64,000 bases of DNA. It comes from Roseobacter sp. MED193 (GTDB taxonomy: Bacteria > Pseudomonadota > Alphaproteobacteria > Rhodobacterales > Rhodobacteraceae). The first letter of the stretch is position 1. Every line of letters starts with the position of its first letter. Shown one piece after another: positions 19,124 to 28,237 of this stretch. The notes under the pieces are model-generated. The model was not told the origin of the DNA. It saw only the letters and a program-made list of their open reading frames with translations, and did no database searches. Position numbers and translations under genes: made by a program. The DNA lies in assembly GCF_000152965.1 (NCBI RefSeq), contig NZ_CH902583.1:3167694-3231693 (forward strand). Reading direction: 5' to 3'.

Positions 19124-20779
19124 ATGACTGTATTGTTGCGTATTGGTCAATTTGGAGCTTTTAGTGTCGCCCGGGGCGACGGGACACCGATCTCTTTGGG
19201 GGCAAAGCATCAGGCGCTGCTGGCTTTGCTCTGCATGGCCGAGTCTGGGGTCCGCACACGTGCATTTCTGGAGCAGACCCTGTGGAGCTTGGCGCAGCCG
19301 GAACAGGCCAAGGCCAGCCTGAGGACGGCGTTGTCAACCTTGAGGCGCCATTTGGGACCCGCTATCGCCAAGGTGATAAATGCAAATAGGGAAAGGGTTA
19401 CCTTAGACCTGAGCAGAATTTCCTTTGAGGACTGCACCCGTGATGCCGAGTTTATGGAGGGGTTTGAACTGCCCTACGAGGCAAACTTTGCCCGCTGGTT
19501 GCAGCAAACCCGGATAGAAATTGGCCGCAGCTCTGCTCGTAGTGGATATCCAGCTCAGCAAGATCGGCGGACACGCGCTGAAGCACTGTTGCCACTGATC
19601 GCAGTTCTTCCCTTTGTGCAACTGGCTCCCGGAGAAGACACTTCCCCCCTGGGCTCCCTGATATCAGAGGAATTGTCACGCAGTCTGGCCCGCAGCCAGG
19701 CTTTCACTGTGACCTCTTATTTGGCATCCCGTCAGTTTGACCTCAATCGGGTGAGACCATCAGAAGTTTCGGCCGTCGCTGGGGTGAAATACCTCGTCTC
19801 TGGCTCTGTACGTGCAAATGGGCAGCTTATAGCTGCTGAGATCGAATTACATGATGCAGAGCGCGAGCAGGTGATCTGGTCGCGTCACTTTGAAGGGCCA
19901 TTGCCAGACTTGATGTCCGGGCGGAGTGAGGCCCTACGTGAAGCAACGCGGCAAATTGGCCAGACCCTGGTGGGAGAGGCGGTCCGGGTGGCAGCCTTTA
20001 AACCGCTACCCAGCCCGGAAGGCCATGTGTTGCTTATGGCGGCCATCTCCATGATGCAGGAAATGACACCTGACCGCTTTGGGCGCGCTCGTGAAATCCT
20101 GAAGGTTCTGCAAGACCGCGATCCAAAACATCCCGTAGTGTTGACATGGCTAGGGTTCTGGCATGTGCTGCGGGTTCAAAAAGGGTTCTCTAGTGATCGC
20201 CGGATAGATGCTGGGTTGGCAGAAAAATATGCAGCCTCCGCGCTGGAGACGGATCCTTGTTTTTCCTTGGCGCATACATTGAAAGGGGCGATTGCCAGTC
20301 ATCTGTTGTTTGATTTCGATCAGGCACTAAACTCCTACGACTTGGCATTGAAGGATAACCCGAATGAGGCATTGGCCATCCTCCTAAAAGGCGCGACCTG
20401 GGCCTATCAAGGGCGGCCAATTGAGGCGGTCGCGCTCACCGATGCGGCGCGGCGACTTACGCCCCTTGGACCGCAAAAGTACTACTTCGATTCCGTGTCC
20501 GCTTCGGCGAACCTATCCGCCCATAACTATGACCGTGCAATCGAACTGGCCGAGCGATCGCTCCAGGCAAATGCGGCCTATCCAGCCAGTCTGCGCACCA
20601 AGGCTATCGCGCTGCAACTTTCCGGCCGCCCAGGAGAGGCACGTAAGGCAGTTCAAAACCTGATGGCGGCCTCGCCCCAGTTTAATTTGACTAAGTATCA
20701 CCGGGAATACCCAGGAGCGGCCTCGCGAGAAGGCAACGAATGGGCCGATGCATTGAAACAAGCGGGTGTGCCAGCCTGA
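19124..20779 (+). CDS. Winged-helix regulator with TolB-like and TPR domains
   Basis: A 551-aa cytoplasmic protein with three parts. Residues 1-95 resemble the N-terminal winged-helix domain of SARP/BTAD regulators (RIGQFGAFSVARGDG, KHQALLALLCMAESG, SLRTALSTLRRHLG). Residues about 165-280 resemble the TolB-N-like domain that follows such domains in CadC/adenylate-cyclase-type proteins (IAVLPFVQLAPGEDTSPLG, VKYLVSGSVR). The rest is helical TPR-like repeats (LAHTLKGAIASHLLFDFDQA, YDLALKDNPNEALAI). There is no clear transmembrane segment. ATG 19124 is preferred to GTG 19115. The target genes and signal are not known; it may control the adjacent oxidoreductase. Confidence 0.75.
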   Translation: MTVLLRIGQFGAFSVARGDGTPISLGAKHQALLALLCMAESGVRTRAFLEQTLWSLAQPEQAKASLRTALSTLRRHLGPAIAKVINANRERVTLDLSRISFEDCTRDAEFMEGFELPYEANFARWLQQTRIEIGRSSARSGYPAQQDRRTRAEALLPLIAVLPFVQLAPGEDTSPLGSLISEELSRSLARSQAFTVTSYLASRQFDLNRVRPSEVSAVAGVKYLVSGSVRANGQLIAAEIELHDAEREQVIWSRHFEGPLPDLMSGRSEALREATRQIGQTLVGEAVRVAAFKPLPSPEGHVLLMAAISMMQEMTPDRFGRAREILKVLQDRDPKHPVVLTWLGFWHVLRVQKGFSSDRRIDAGLAEKYAASALETDPCFSLAHTLKGAIASHLLFDFDQALNSYDLALKDNPNEALAILLKGATWAYQGRPIEAVALTDAARRLTPLGPQKYYFDSVSASANLSAHNYDRAIELAERSLQANAAYPASLRTKAIALQLSGRPGEARKAVQNLMAASPQFNLTKYHREYPGAASREGNEWADALKQAGVPA

Positions 20780-20995
20780 GGCTTATCAGCGGTGGGGCAA
20801 AGTTACCCAATAGCGTTTTGATACGTGGTGTCCGGTTGCAGCGTAACTTGGTGCGGTGGCATTGCTACGCGCCCACTGTCCTTTCTGAAAATGCGCTGTA
20901 TCCTGTAGTGAACGCCCGAAGGCGCTTGGCTGCTCTTGCAGGCTGCTAGATTGCCGGCTGCCTGCGGGGGAGCACTACACAAGGAATACACGACA

Positions 20996-22000
20996 ATGAA
21001 AGCCATTACATACCGCGCCTTTGGCGCTGCTTCTGAGGTTTTACGGGTTGAAGACCTGCCTTCTCCCAGCCCTGCCGTAGGAGAGGTACTGATAGATGTA
21101 GCTTTCTCGGGTGTGAACCCATCGGATGTCAAAACCCGCACAAGAGGGCAACCTGGTTTGCAAGGCTTTCCCTGGGACTACATCACTCCCCATAGCGACG
21201 GATCTGGGGTGATTTGCGCTGTGGGGGAGGGGGTCTCAAGCAGCCGCATCGGCGAACGGGTCTGGATCTGGAACGGACAATTCCGCCGTGCCTGCGGAAC
21301 CGCGGCACAACAGATTGCGCTCCCTTCGGAGCAAGCGATCGCTTTGCCGGATGGGGTGAGCCTGGAAGTTGGCGCCATCCTAGGCATTCCCGGGCTCACG
21401 GCCTGCAATGCAGTTTTTGGCCAGGGGGATGTGGCAGGCAAGACTGTTCTGGTTCAAGGTGGTGCAGGGACGGTTGGCATCCTCGCTGTGCAGCTTGCTA
21501 AATGGGGCGGTGCCCGCGTTATCGCGACCTGCAATCCAAAGGCTGGCAGTCGCGTCCTCTCAGCGGGGGCAGATGTTGTATTGGACTACCGTTCCAAAGA
21601 TCTGGCAGAGCAGATTCTACAGGCCAATGGCGCAAGCCCCGTCGATCTCATTGTTGAGGTTGAATTTGGTCTCAATATTGAAACGGATGCCCAGGTGATC
21701 GCGGAAAATGGTTGCATTGCGGCCTATGGCTCAGCACAGGAAATGTCACCGAACCTTCCCTTTATGCCGCTTCTTTTTAAGGCGGTACGGTTGGAAATCA
21801 TCCTCGTCTATTTGCTCTCGGAAACGGAAAGGGCAGCGGCAATCTTGCGTTTGAACCAAGCTTTGAAGGCCGGTGCACTGAGCTTTGATATTGAAAAGGT
21901 CTACGCTGTTTCAGAGGCTTGTCGTGCCCACGAGGCAGTAGAGGCTGGAAATCGGCAAGGCGCAATATTGATCCAGATAGGAGAATCTGCAGTCCCGTAG
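20996..22000 (+). CDS. NADPH:quinone oxidoreductase (zinc-free MDR family)
   Basis: A 334-aa medium-chain reductase of the QOR/zeta-crystallin type. N-terminal MKAITYRAFGAASEVL, the NADPH-binding loop VLVQGGAGTVGILAVQLAKW near residue 150, and lack of the zinc-ligand cysteines of alcohol dehydrogenases. It would reduce quinones or enones with NADPH in the cytoplasm. The ATG at 20996 has an AAGGAA ribosome-binding site; the longer frame from 20936 is not supported. It is the last gene before tRNA-Gln. Confidence 0.88.
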   Translation: MKAITYRAFGAASEVLRVEDLPSPSPAVGEVLIDVAFSGVNPSDVKTRTRGQPGLQGFPWDYITPHSDGSGVICAVGEGVSSSRIGERVWIWNGQFRRACGTAAQQIALPSEQAIALPDGVSLEVGAILGIPGLTACNAVFGQGDVAGKTVLVQGGAGTVGILAVQLAKWGGARVIATCNPKAGSRVLSAGADVVLDYRSKDLAEQILQANGASPVDLIVEVEFGLNIETDAQVIAENGCIAAYGSAQEMSPNLPFMPLLFKAVRLEIILVYLLSETERAAAILRLNQALKAGALSFDIEKVYAVSEACRAHEAVEAGNRQGAILIQIGESAVP

Positions 22001-22063
22001 GGGAAGCATTGGAGGGCGCGAGAAGTGGTATGGAAAAAGTTTTGTTTTTTTCGACAATCCCCC

Positions 22064-22092
22064 TTGCGCCCCCCTGAAACTCACACTAGAAC
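22064..22092 (+). promoter_or_regulatory. Promoter of tRNA-Gln
   Basis: TTGCGC (22064-22069) and TAGAAC (22087-22092) are separated by exactly 17 bp, with a GC-rich spacer, and the tRNA begins 12 bp after the -10. This is the expected layout of a stable-RNA promoter. Confidence 0.65.
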
Positions 22093-22104
22093 GCCGCTCA
22101 CTGA

Positions 22105-22179
22105 TGGGGTGTGGCCAAGTGGTAAGGCAACAGTTTTTGGTACTGAAGATCGTAGGTTCGAATCCTACCACCCCAGCCA
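22105..22179 (+). tRNA. tRNA-Gln (anticodon TTG)
   Basis: Full cloverleaf: acceptor TGGGGTG pairs with CACCCCA, D-arm GCC/GGC, anticodon loop TTTTGGT with anticodon TTG, T-arm GTAGG-TTCGAAT-CCTAC, and an encoded CCA (22177-22179). The top pair of the anticodon stem is an A-A mismatch. The last 20 bases are repeated at 39,422-39,441, marking it as an integration target. Confidence 0.95.
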
Positions 22180-22673
22180 GTACTTTCCAGCCATAGACGT
22201 AAGAGCGACGGAGCGCCGACTGGCCCCAATCGCCCCAGGTCCGGCCCCAGTGATTTCGGGTCGTCTGGGTGGCTCTGGCGAGGCTCTGAAGCCCCCCCCT
22301 TGGTGATGTACTTGGATGTGCCTTTACCGCCTGCTTGAGTTGCCCCCTCCCGCTGTGGGAGAGGCCGTCAGCGTTATGCCTGAGTATAGTGGGGCAGAGA
22401 GAGCCCCCCCCTGAGACGACCCGGTTTCCCCTATCTCGTTGAAGCACCGCTGACGCACCTCTTCCCTCTCTGTTACCTAGGGTCTAGGAGGGGGAAGGGA
22501 ATAGGTATAAGTAATGAATAGAAGGCGGAGGGGAGAGACCCCCGGTTCTTCCTTCCTTACCCAGAAGAAAGGTCACCTATGGGAGACATAGAGAACCCCT
22601 GGCACTCCCGCCCCATAGACGTCCACCGCTGGTCAGACCATCCTGAGGTCGCGGCCCTGTGCGATCGCATCTG
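22160..22673. repeat. Direct repeat, left copy (tRNA-Gln 3' end plus element end)
   Basis: From the T-arm of tRNA-Gln through the noncoding region into the first 32 codons of the downstream gene, about 510 bp is closely similar to 39,422-39,925 in the same orientation, with scattered substitutions and small length differences in C-tracts. Between the tRNA and 22,579 there is no gene. The repeat contains several C/G homopolymer runs and a dyad-rich segment. Confidence 0.92.
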
Positions 22674-23238
22674 GGACGAGTACCTGCCGAGTGATAAGAC
22701 GTCCGGGCCGAAGCCGAAGACCGCCTTCAGGCACCAGCTTCGAGTGCTTGTTCTAGATCTCTACGTGGCTTGGCTTGAAGATCCTGAGCTGTGCATCGGC
22801 ATGTCGATGTCCTCAAATTACTGGGATACGACCTCTCGCTACAACGCTCTGCATATTTCCAAGAAGATCATCCCGATTATCCGCACCCTTGACGAGGCTG
22901 GCCTGCTGGACCTCGCGAAGGGAAGCTACTCAGGTCCTTATGTTCGGGGAAACAGAACAACGAGGATCCGGGCCTCTGAGGCCCTACAGGGCTGGTTCGC
23001 TGAAGCTGCTTTTCAGCGCGACGACGTTGGGCGGGCCGCTGGCGAAGAACTGATTGTCCTACGGGACACAAACGAGGGGAACGTCGAATACGAAGACACC
23101 GATGAAACGATCAGGATGCGGGAAGAAGTGCGGCGCTACAACGAGGTCACCGTCGCCGCGCTGCCACAAGTCGGCTTTGAGCCCATAGTGCGGAATGCTG
23201 TGCTGCGCCTGAATGTCAGCTTATACCGTCGACGCTAA
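22579..23238 (+). CDS. Element-specific protein, N-terminal winged-helix part; probably truncated
   Basis: A 219-aa protein that I do not recognise by name. Residues about 45-145 are helical with a winged-helix-like look (LRVLVLDLYVAWLEDPELCI, HISKKIIPIIRTLDEAGLLD, then a basic RGNRTTRIRAS), which suggests DNA binding. The related broken copies at 39,831 and 62,530-63,362 show it belongs to a repeated family; the latter preserves a second, C-terminal domain absent here, so this gene probably ends prematurely at a recombination junction near 23,190. It sits immediately inside the tRNA-Gln attachment site, a place where replication or excision genes of integrated elements are usual. AGAAAGG precedes the ATG. 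Confidence 0.6.
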   Translation: MGDIENPWHSRPIDVHRWSDHPEVAALCDRIWDEYLPSDKTSGPKPKTAFRHQLRVLVLDLYVAWLEDPELCIGMSMSSNYWDTTSRYNALHISKKIIPIIRTLDEAGLLDLAKGSYSGPYVRGNRTTRIRASEALQGWFAEAAFQRDDVGRAAGEELIVLRDTNEGNVEYEDTDETIRMREEVRRYNEVTVAALPQVGFEPIVRNAVLRLNVSLYRRR

Positions 23239-23385
23239 GAATCGACAGTTACATAAGCGGTATTGCCAATGAAGCGTCCGGCCTTATTGCCTGAAGCAAG
23301 GGACGCGATGTCAGGATTTCGCCAGAAGATAGATGCGCTGGTCCTCCCCTGGGCACGCCACAGGAGAAGACCGGCAGGCTTGAGC

Positions 23386-25386
23386 CTAGCCATCGACGAT
23401 GACGCGGCCATCCAGTTTAGCGCCCGTGGCTTCGCTGATCGAGCCCATCTTGCGGATCGCGGCGATGACTTCGTTGCGGTAGACTAGCCCGGTGTGGTTC
23501 CAGGGCAAACCGCGCACGTCGGTGCTTACTATCTCGCCGTCGACACCGCCGCCGATGGCGTTGCCGTTCCAGGTTTCACCGAAGGCGCCGAGCGAAATGT
23601 ACGTCGGGAAAACCATGGTGAATTCCTTGTCTAACACATCTTCGACCGGCGTCCCGTTTAGCGTGATGTCCACAGCCTTGGCCTCAGCCGCCGACGCACC
23701 CGGAACGATCCGATAGCGGATGCCCGATGAGAAATGCAGGAAGCCGCGCGACACGAAGCCGCCAAGATCGGTGCCTTCAACCTCTTCCGCGCGTAGCAAA
23801 CGCTTGGCGTTGGAATTCAGGATGTCGCGGATCTGGGTGCCGGTGAGTGTGGCCACGTCAACCAGATCTGCATAGGGCATCACGTCGAACCACTCGCGGA
23901 AGGTCAGCGGGCCCTTGCCGATGCCATTGCTCAGGCCGGTGGCGTTGAACAATGAGAAATCGACCTTGCCGCCCGGAAAGGTCCCAGACTGTTTTACCAG
24001 CGTGTCGTTCATGAAGTTGGCCAGCGCCACTTCACCGACATACCGGTCGGCGCGGGTCCGGTCACTGTTGACCAGCGTGTCATCGGCCACGTCACCGATC
24101 ACTTCCGACATCTTTTCATCCAGAGCGGCGATCATCGGCGCCATGATTTCGGTTTCGAACGCGGCGTCATAGTCGCCGTCATGCTCAAGCCCGGCATATT
24201 TCTCGTCATCGACCGACACGCGATCATCGCGCTTTTTGATGGCGTGCAGGGACACGTTTGAGAACCACGCATCACGACCCTGACCGGCGGCGACCGACAT
24301 TGCAATTTCGCCCAAGAATTTGCCGTTGGCCGATGCCTGAGTCAGCAGCAATCCGTCGACCATATTGTCGGCTTCGATGCCGTCTTGGTTCAGAGTGGTG
24401 TGCGAATGGCCACCAATCAGTACGCAAGGCTTGGTCCCCATCGGGCCGATTGCCTCCGCGATAGCAAAGTCGCCTTCACCGATCTTGCGCGCGGTCGCGG
24501 CTTTGCCCGATGCGTGCATGTCGCGGCCATACCCACAATGCGACAGCACAACGACAACATCGGAAACGGCCTCGACGGCCTTGTATACGTTGGTCGCAGC
24601 CATAACCGGGCTTGAGACGTTCAGTGTCGGATCGGTTTCGATGCCCACGCGCGTATCCACGGCGGTTGTCAGGCCAATGAAGCCGATGCGCAGGCCTTTG
24701 ATTTCACCCACTGCGGCAGCCACATAGTCTTTGTCGCGGTGCACATGGCCCGAGCCGTGGATATTAGCCGACAACACCGGGAAGTCCGCGTCGCGGTCGA
24801 TACCCATCTTGAGCATTTCGCCGCCGCGGTCGAATTCGTGGTTGCCCAATACGGCCAGATCGACGCCCGCCGCGGAAGCGGCACGATACCCGGCATCTGC
24901 CACGAACTCCTCCGGCGACCAACCCAGAAGCTCGTCAAACACCGAGCCCGTGTGATCGTCACCAGCCGACAGAAACAGCACGATTTCATGGTCGGCGGCG
25001 GCGGCTTTGGTCTCTTTCACCTTCTTGACCATCTGCGCCATGCGGTGGGTATCGCCCTTTTTGCTGTGCATGTCGGTCATGTGGTTGTGCATGTCGTTGA
25101 AATGCATCATGCGAACAACGCGGCGAGTCCCTACCTTCAGGTTGCGTTCGGGAACCTCGATGCCTTCACCGGTGACGATTGTGGTGATCGGCTGAGACAG
25201 CGCATCGCCTTTCAGCAGGAACAGTCGCTCGAAAGCGCCTTTGGGGTTCGGGGTCGTGGTCACCAATTGCAACTCGCCAGCACCGGGGGTGGCGTTTGCC
25301 CGGGTAACAAAAACTGGTGAGCTCGCGGCAATTGCGGCCATGCCAGCCGTTGACGCCATAAACTGCCTGCGTGAAATCTTGGTCAT
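23386..25386 (-). CDS. Tat-exported 5'-nucleotidase / metallophosphoesterase (UshA-like)
   Basis: A 666-aa protein with a twin-arginine signal (SRRQFMASTAGMAAIAASSP). The calcineurin-like phosphoesterase domain shows MMHFNDMHNH, LSAGDDHTGS, GNHEFDRGG, and GGHSHT, the metal-binding blocks of the UshA/5'-nucleotidase family. A C-terminal 5'-nucleotidase domain follows (NFMNDTLV, NATGLSNGIGKGPLTFREWF, YADLVDVATLTGTQIRDIL). An insert of about 100 residues separates the signal from the catalytic domain. It would release phosphate and nucleosides in the periplasm. The ATG at 25386 directly precedes the Tat motif; a longer frame to 25590 is unsupported. Island cargo. Confidence 0.9.
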   Translation of the reverse strand: MTKISRRQFMASTAGMAAIAASSPVFVTRANATPGAGELQLVTTTPNPKGAFERLFLLKGDALSQPITTIVTGEGIEVPERNLKVGTRRVVRMMHFNDMHNHMTDMHSKKGDTHRMAQMVKKVKETKAAAADHEIVLFLSAGDDHTGSVFDELLGWSPEEFVADAGYRAASAAGVDLAVLGNHEFDRGGEMLKMGIDRDADFPVLSANIHGSGHVHRDKDYVAAAVGEIKGLRIGFIGLTTAVDTRVGIETDPTLNVSSPVMAATNVYKAVEAVSDVVVVLSHCGYGRDMHASGKAATARKIGEGDFAIAEAIGPMGTKPCVLIGGHSHTTLNQDGIEADNMVDGLLLTQASANGKFLGEIAMSVAAGQGRDAWFSNVSLHAIKKRDDRVSVDDEKYAGLEHDGDYDAAFETEIMAPMIAALDEKMSEVIGDVADDTLVNSDRTRADRYVGEVALANFMNDTLVKQSGTFPGGKVDFSLFNATGLSNGIGKGPLTFREWFDVMPYADLVDVATLTGTQIRDILNSNAKRLLRAEEVEGTDLGGFVSRGFLHFSSGIRYRIVPGASAAEAKAVDITLNGTPVEDVLDKEFTMVFPTYISLGAFGETWNGNAIGGGVDGEIVSTDVRGLPWNHTGLVYRNEVIAAIRKMGSISEATGAKLDGRVIVDG

Positions 25387-26091
25387 GTTCGTATCTTTCG
25401 TGTATCGGAGTAAGTTCCTTTCAAACGCGCTTAGATGCTTTTGAAGACAGTCATGCGTCAGGGAGATGTCAGTGATATAAAGGTGGTGTGAGAGCAAGTG
25501 GCTGCGGGGCTCGGACGCAAGAGAAGTGCGAAGGCAAAAACTCGTGGCGGCAAACCGACAAGAGCAAACCAGCAAAGCTGACTGTGCCACTGTTGTGTGG
25601 CGGCGTATGGTTCAACACCTCGGGCGGAGCCTCTCATTTCTTGGCCGAGCGCCTGTGCGCGGACACAAACCAATGATCTTGCCCAGGCCTAAAGCGGACA
25701 TCGGCAGAGCTGCATCGTAAGCCCCCTCCGTCTCTGGCCAACAAAAATGCTGCACAATGTGTCGAACGACTGCTTTAGGGAAGCTGCAACGCAGCGCTTG
25801 GACATCTGGCCAATGGCTGGTGTGGGCCGAACGCGCATCTGTTCGGGATCATTCGCAGCGCCACGAGGCTCAGGCTATCATTGCTGGCATAGGACCGCGG
25901 CTTCGAAGGCCGCGCCATCGCCGCAGAGGATTTGCGAGACGCTGTTCTCGAACCTGTCGTTCACCTCTGAATTGCCGCCGCCCACAATATCCTGCCCGCG
26001 CTGGGAGGGAATGCCGTAGAGCTTAGGTGGCTGCTCGCCAGGAGACAATGCCGCGACGAGCGCGGCATTTGAGAGCTTGCGACAGACGTGG
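25387..26091. other. Gene-free, decayed region
   Basis: About 700 bp between the nucleotidase start and the end of the hydrolase pseudogene. Short open frames on both strands (for example 25,878-26,177) have no recognisable family, no good ribosome-binding sites and overlap each other. The first 100 bp should contain the nucleotidase promoter. I see no RNA gene or intact mobile element. Confidence 0.55.
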
Positions 26092-27292
26092 CTACGCCCC
26101 CTCTTCATAAGAGATCGTCCGCGAGTAGAGGACGACATTGACCCCGGCCTCGAGCATCTGCCGAGCGAAGTTCGCAAAATTCGTGTCGCGGTGGATCAAA
26201 TCGTCGCGGTTGTCGGCGTTCAACTCGAAACAGGAATAGTGGACAACCAGAAATTGTGGCGGGTGCTCGGCCCAGAGTTCGTCGGTCGACTGCCCTCGTG
26301 TCCAATTGCGCGGCATCGGCCGTGTAACGCCGACGGAGAGACCGCCTGACACGCTGGTAACGATTGCGCGGATGTTGCTGACTACTTCTGACGTATAGCG
26401 GGAGTCGCCCGGACAGCTTGCTATCGCTACGTCCCTTGCGTCGTATCGCTCCGGCCCCTCGACGAGATAGCCGCGGTCCGCGAGGACCTCGACAATCCAT
26501 CGCTCGACAAGTTCCTGTGCGTTCAGCCCCTCGCGCCCGCCGCGTTCGGCCGAGGGCTGAACGATCTGGTTGTGGCTGCCCGTAACCTCGACGAGGCTGT
26601 CGGTGCAGAGCGGCTCCACCCCAGCGCGGTCGACGATGCGTTCATCGGATTCAAAGGCGCAGAAGGTTGGAATGCGAATCCGCCTGTTGAGCCATTCTGT
26701 CTTCAGGACCGTCTGCACCTCGTCGCCGTCATTGTCGCGTTGGCGCAGGGCACTGACTAGTGGCCTGCTTTCCTTTAGGCGGCTACCGAGATTTGCTAGG
26801 GCCGAGCCGCCGGTAGGGCTGGCGAAGAGAAAGAGACCTGCCGTGCGGACGCGCAGGCCCGGATCGTCCAGCAGAGCCCGTCGCAATACGAGGCCGCCGA
26901 GGCTGTGGCCGATGAAATAGATTTCGCTGTAACGGTCAATGCCGTCGGCCCCTGAGTTGCCGCGCTAGATCGCCTGAGACGCTGGTGAAGCTGCGGCCGT
27001 TCCAGGCGTCGCTGTCATAATTGGCGACGTAGATGTCCTGATCGCGGAAGATCTCCGAAAGCGTGAGGAGAAGTGGCCAGGGCAGGCCCTCCTCGGGTGT
27101 CCAGGTCGAGACTGCGTTATCGCCATTGCGCGAACTGAGGCCATGGACGAAGACTACGACCCGATTTGCAGCCGCGTCGGGTGCCGCGTCGCGGCGGACA
27201 TAGCCGGGGGCGTGCAGTTCCTGCGCGATGCCGGACGAGGCAGTTACGAGGAGGAGTATAGCCAGCATCCGGCTCGCGCGTCTGAAGATCAT
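26092..27292 (-). pseudogene. Secreted alpha/beta hydrolase, frameshifted
   Basis: Two frames together make one alpha/beta hydrolase. The 5' part (27,292 down to about 26,945) starts with a Sec signal (MIFRRASRMLAILLLVTASS) and contains the oxyanion segment VVVFVHGLSSRNG and IYVANYDSD; it stops at 26,936. The 3' part resumes one frame over with YSEIYFIGHSLGG (nucleophile elbow), LFLFASPTGGSAL and a long C-terminal region with VTGSHNQIVQP carrying the likely catalytic His. The break lies in a GGGG run near 26,955, so a single-base indel explains it; a sequencing error is possible. If intact it would be a roughly 400-aa lipase/esterase-like protein (PGAP1/DUF676-like). Confidence 0.75.
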
Positions 27293-27688
27293 TTCGTCCC
27301 CGTCGATTCGGTATCTCCCAAGTGATCGCCTTTGAAGGCAATTCAACAGTCCCAGGTGCCATCTGACAAGGCCTGTCAAACGGAAACGTCCTTTGCACTT
27401 TACTTCGGATTGCGCGGAGGCACATTTTATGATGTGGTGCCCCCGACGGCATTTATGTCCTAAGGTGGGTCTGCGAAGAACCACAGCAGCTAGGAATAGC
27501 GTCCGTCACCATTCGTCAATGTCAGCTTCCGGAATGCCGCAATGCGGCATCTGACCGGACAACCAGTGTTCGCTCTGGGCCGTTTACGTCGACCAAATCC
27601 GGTTTGCAATTTTCATGTAAGCCATTGTTCTCCATGTGAGTGAAACGCACACAGTTTACAATTTTTCTGTTTGTTTTCAGCGATACTC
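27293..27688. other. Intergenic region with no supported gene
   Basis: About 400 bp upstream of the hydrolase pseudogene. No coding frame, repeat or RNA structure could be supported. It ends at the tRNA-Cys fragment. Confidence 0.5.
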
Positions 27689-27734
27689 GTGGATTGCAAA
27701 TCCGCGTACATCGGTTCGATTCCGGTACTCGCCT
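27689..27734 (+). pseudogene. tRNA-Cys (GCA) 3' fragment
   Basis: The anticodon arm (GTGGA-TTGCAAA-TCCGC, anticodon GCA), T-arm (ATCGG-TTCGATT-CCGGT) and 3' acceptor strand ACTCGCC of a tRNA-Cys are present, but there is no 5' acceptor strand (GGCGAGT would be expected) or D-arm upstream. Such 3' tRNA pieces arise as the distal attachment site of an element integrated in a tRNA gene. The sequence after the fragment reads TCAACA instead of CCA. Confidence 0.8.
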
Positions 27735-27843
27735 CAACAAAATCTCGCGCTAGCTATGTAAATATGACTATTCGAAAACATGCGCCGGAAGCGCACGCTC
27801 TAAAAATCTGAGGACGAGAGGCAGCTGCCTTGGCCAAGCCGTA

Positions 27844-28233
27844 TCACCCGGATTGCCGCTCACTCAGGACTTTGTGCGCAATGCGAAAGCACTCCAGCGC
27901 CTGAGGGACGCCGCAATAGATGCCGATGACGTGGATGATCGCGCGGATCTCGTCTTGGGTAACGCCGTTGGTGATGGCGCCGCGGCAGTGAGTTTCCCAT
28001 TCTGCCATTTTGCCCAATGCTCCGATCATCGACAGGTTCATCATCGACCTTGTCTTTGCGTCGATCACATCATCGCCCCAACCAAAACCCCAACACCAAG
28101 CAGTCATCGCTTCCTGAAACGGACGGGTGAAATCATCTGCGGCGGCGAGGTTTTTTTCGACATACTCGGCCCCGAGCGTCGCCTTGCGTTGCTCAAGCCC
28201 TATTAGAAAGAGGTCTTCGTCAAATGTGCTCAT
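27844..28233 (-). CDS. Carboxymuconolactone decarboxylase family protein
   Basis: A 129-aa helical protein of the CMD/AhpD-like family. It shows WCWGFGWGDDVIDAKTRSMMNLSMIGALG and HCRGAITNGVTQDEIRAIIH in successive blocks, and YCGVPQALECF near the C-terminus. It differs from the pcaC product at 8466 and may be a decarboxylase, lactonase or peroxidase-type protein. It starts 5 bp after the aldehyde dehydrogenase stop and is the last gene of the leftward cluster, so it should act in the same pathway. Actual substrate unknown. Confidence 0.85.
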   Translation of the reverse strand: MSTFDEDLFLIGLEQRKATLGAEYVEKNLAAADDFTRPFQEAMTAWCWGFGWGDDVIDAKTRSMMNLSMIGALGKMAEWETHCRGAITNGVTQDEIRAIIHVIGIYCGVPQALECFRIAHKVLSERQSG

Positions 28234-28237
28234 GTGC

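Noticed and set aside
25878-26177. 99-aa frame following the hydrolase pseudogene
   Set aside because: Partly antiparallel in frame with the hydrolase C-terminus; no family, no ribosome-binding site.
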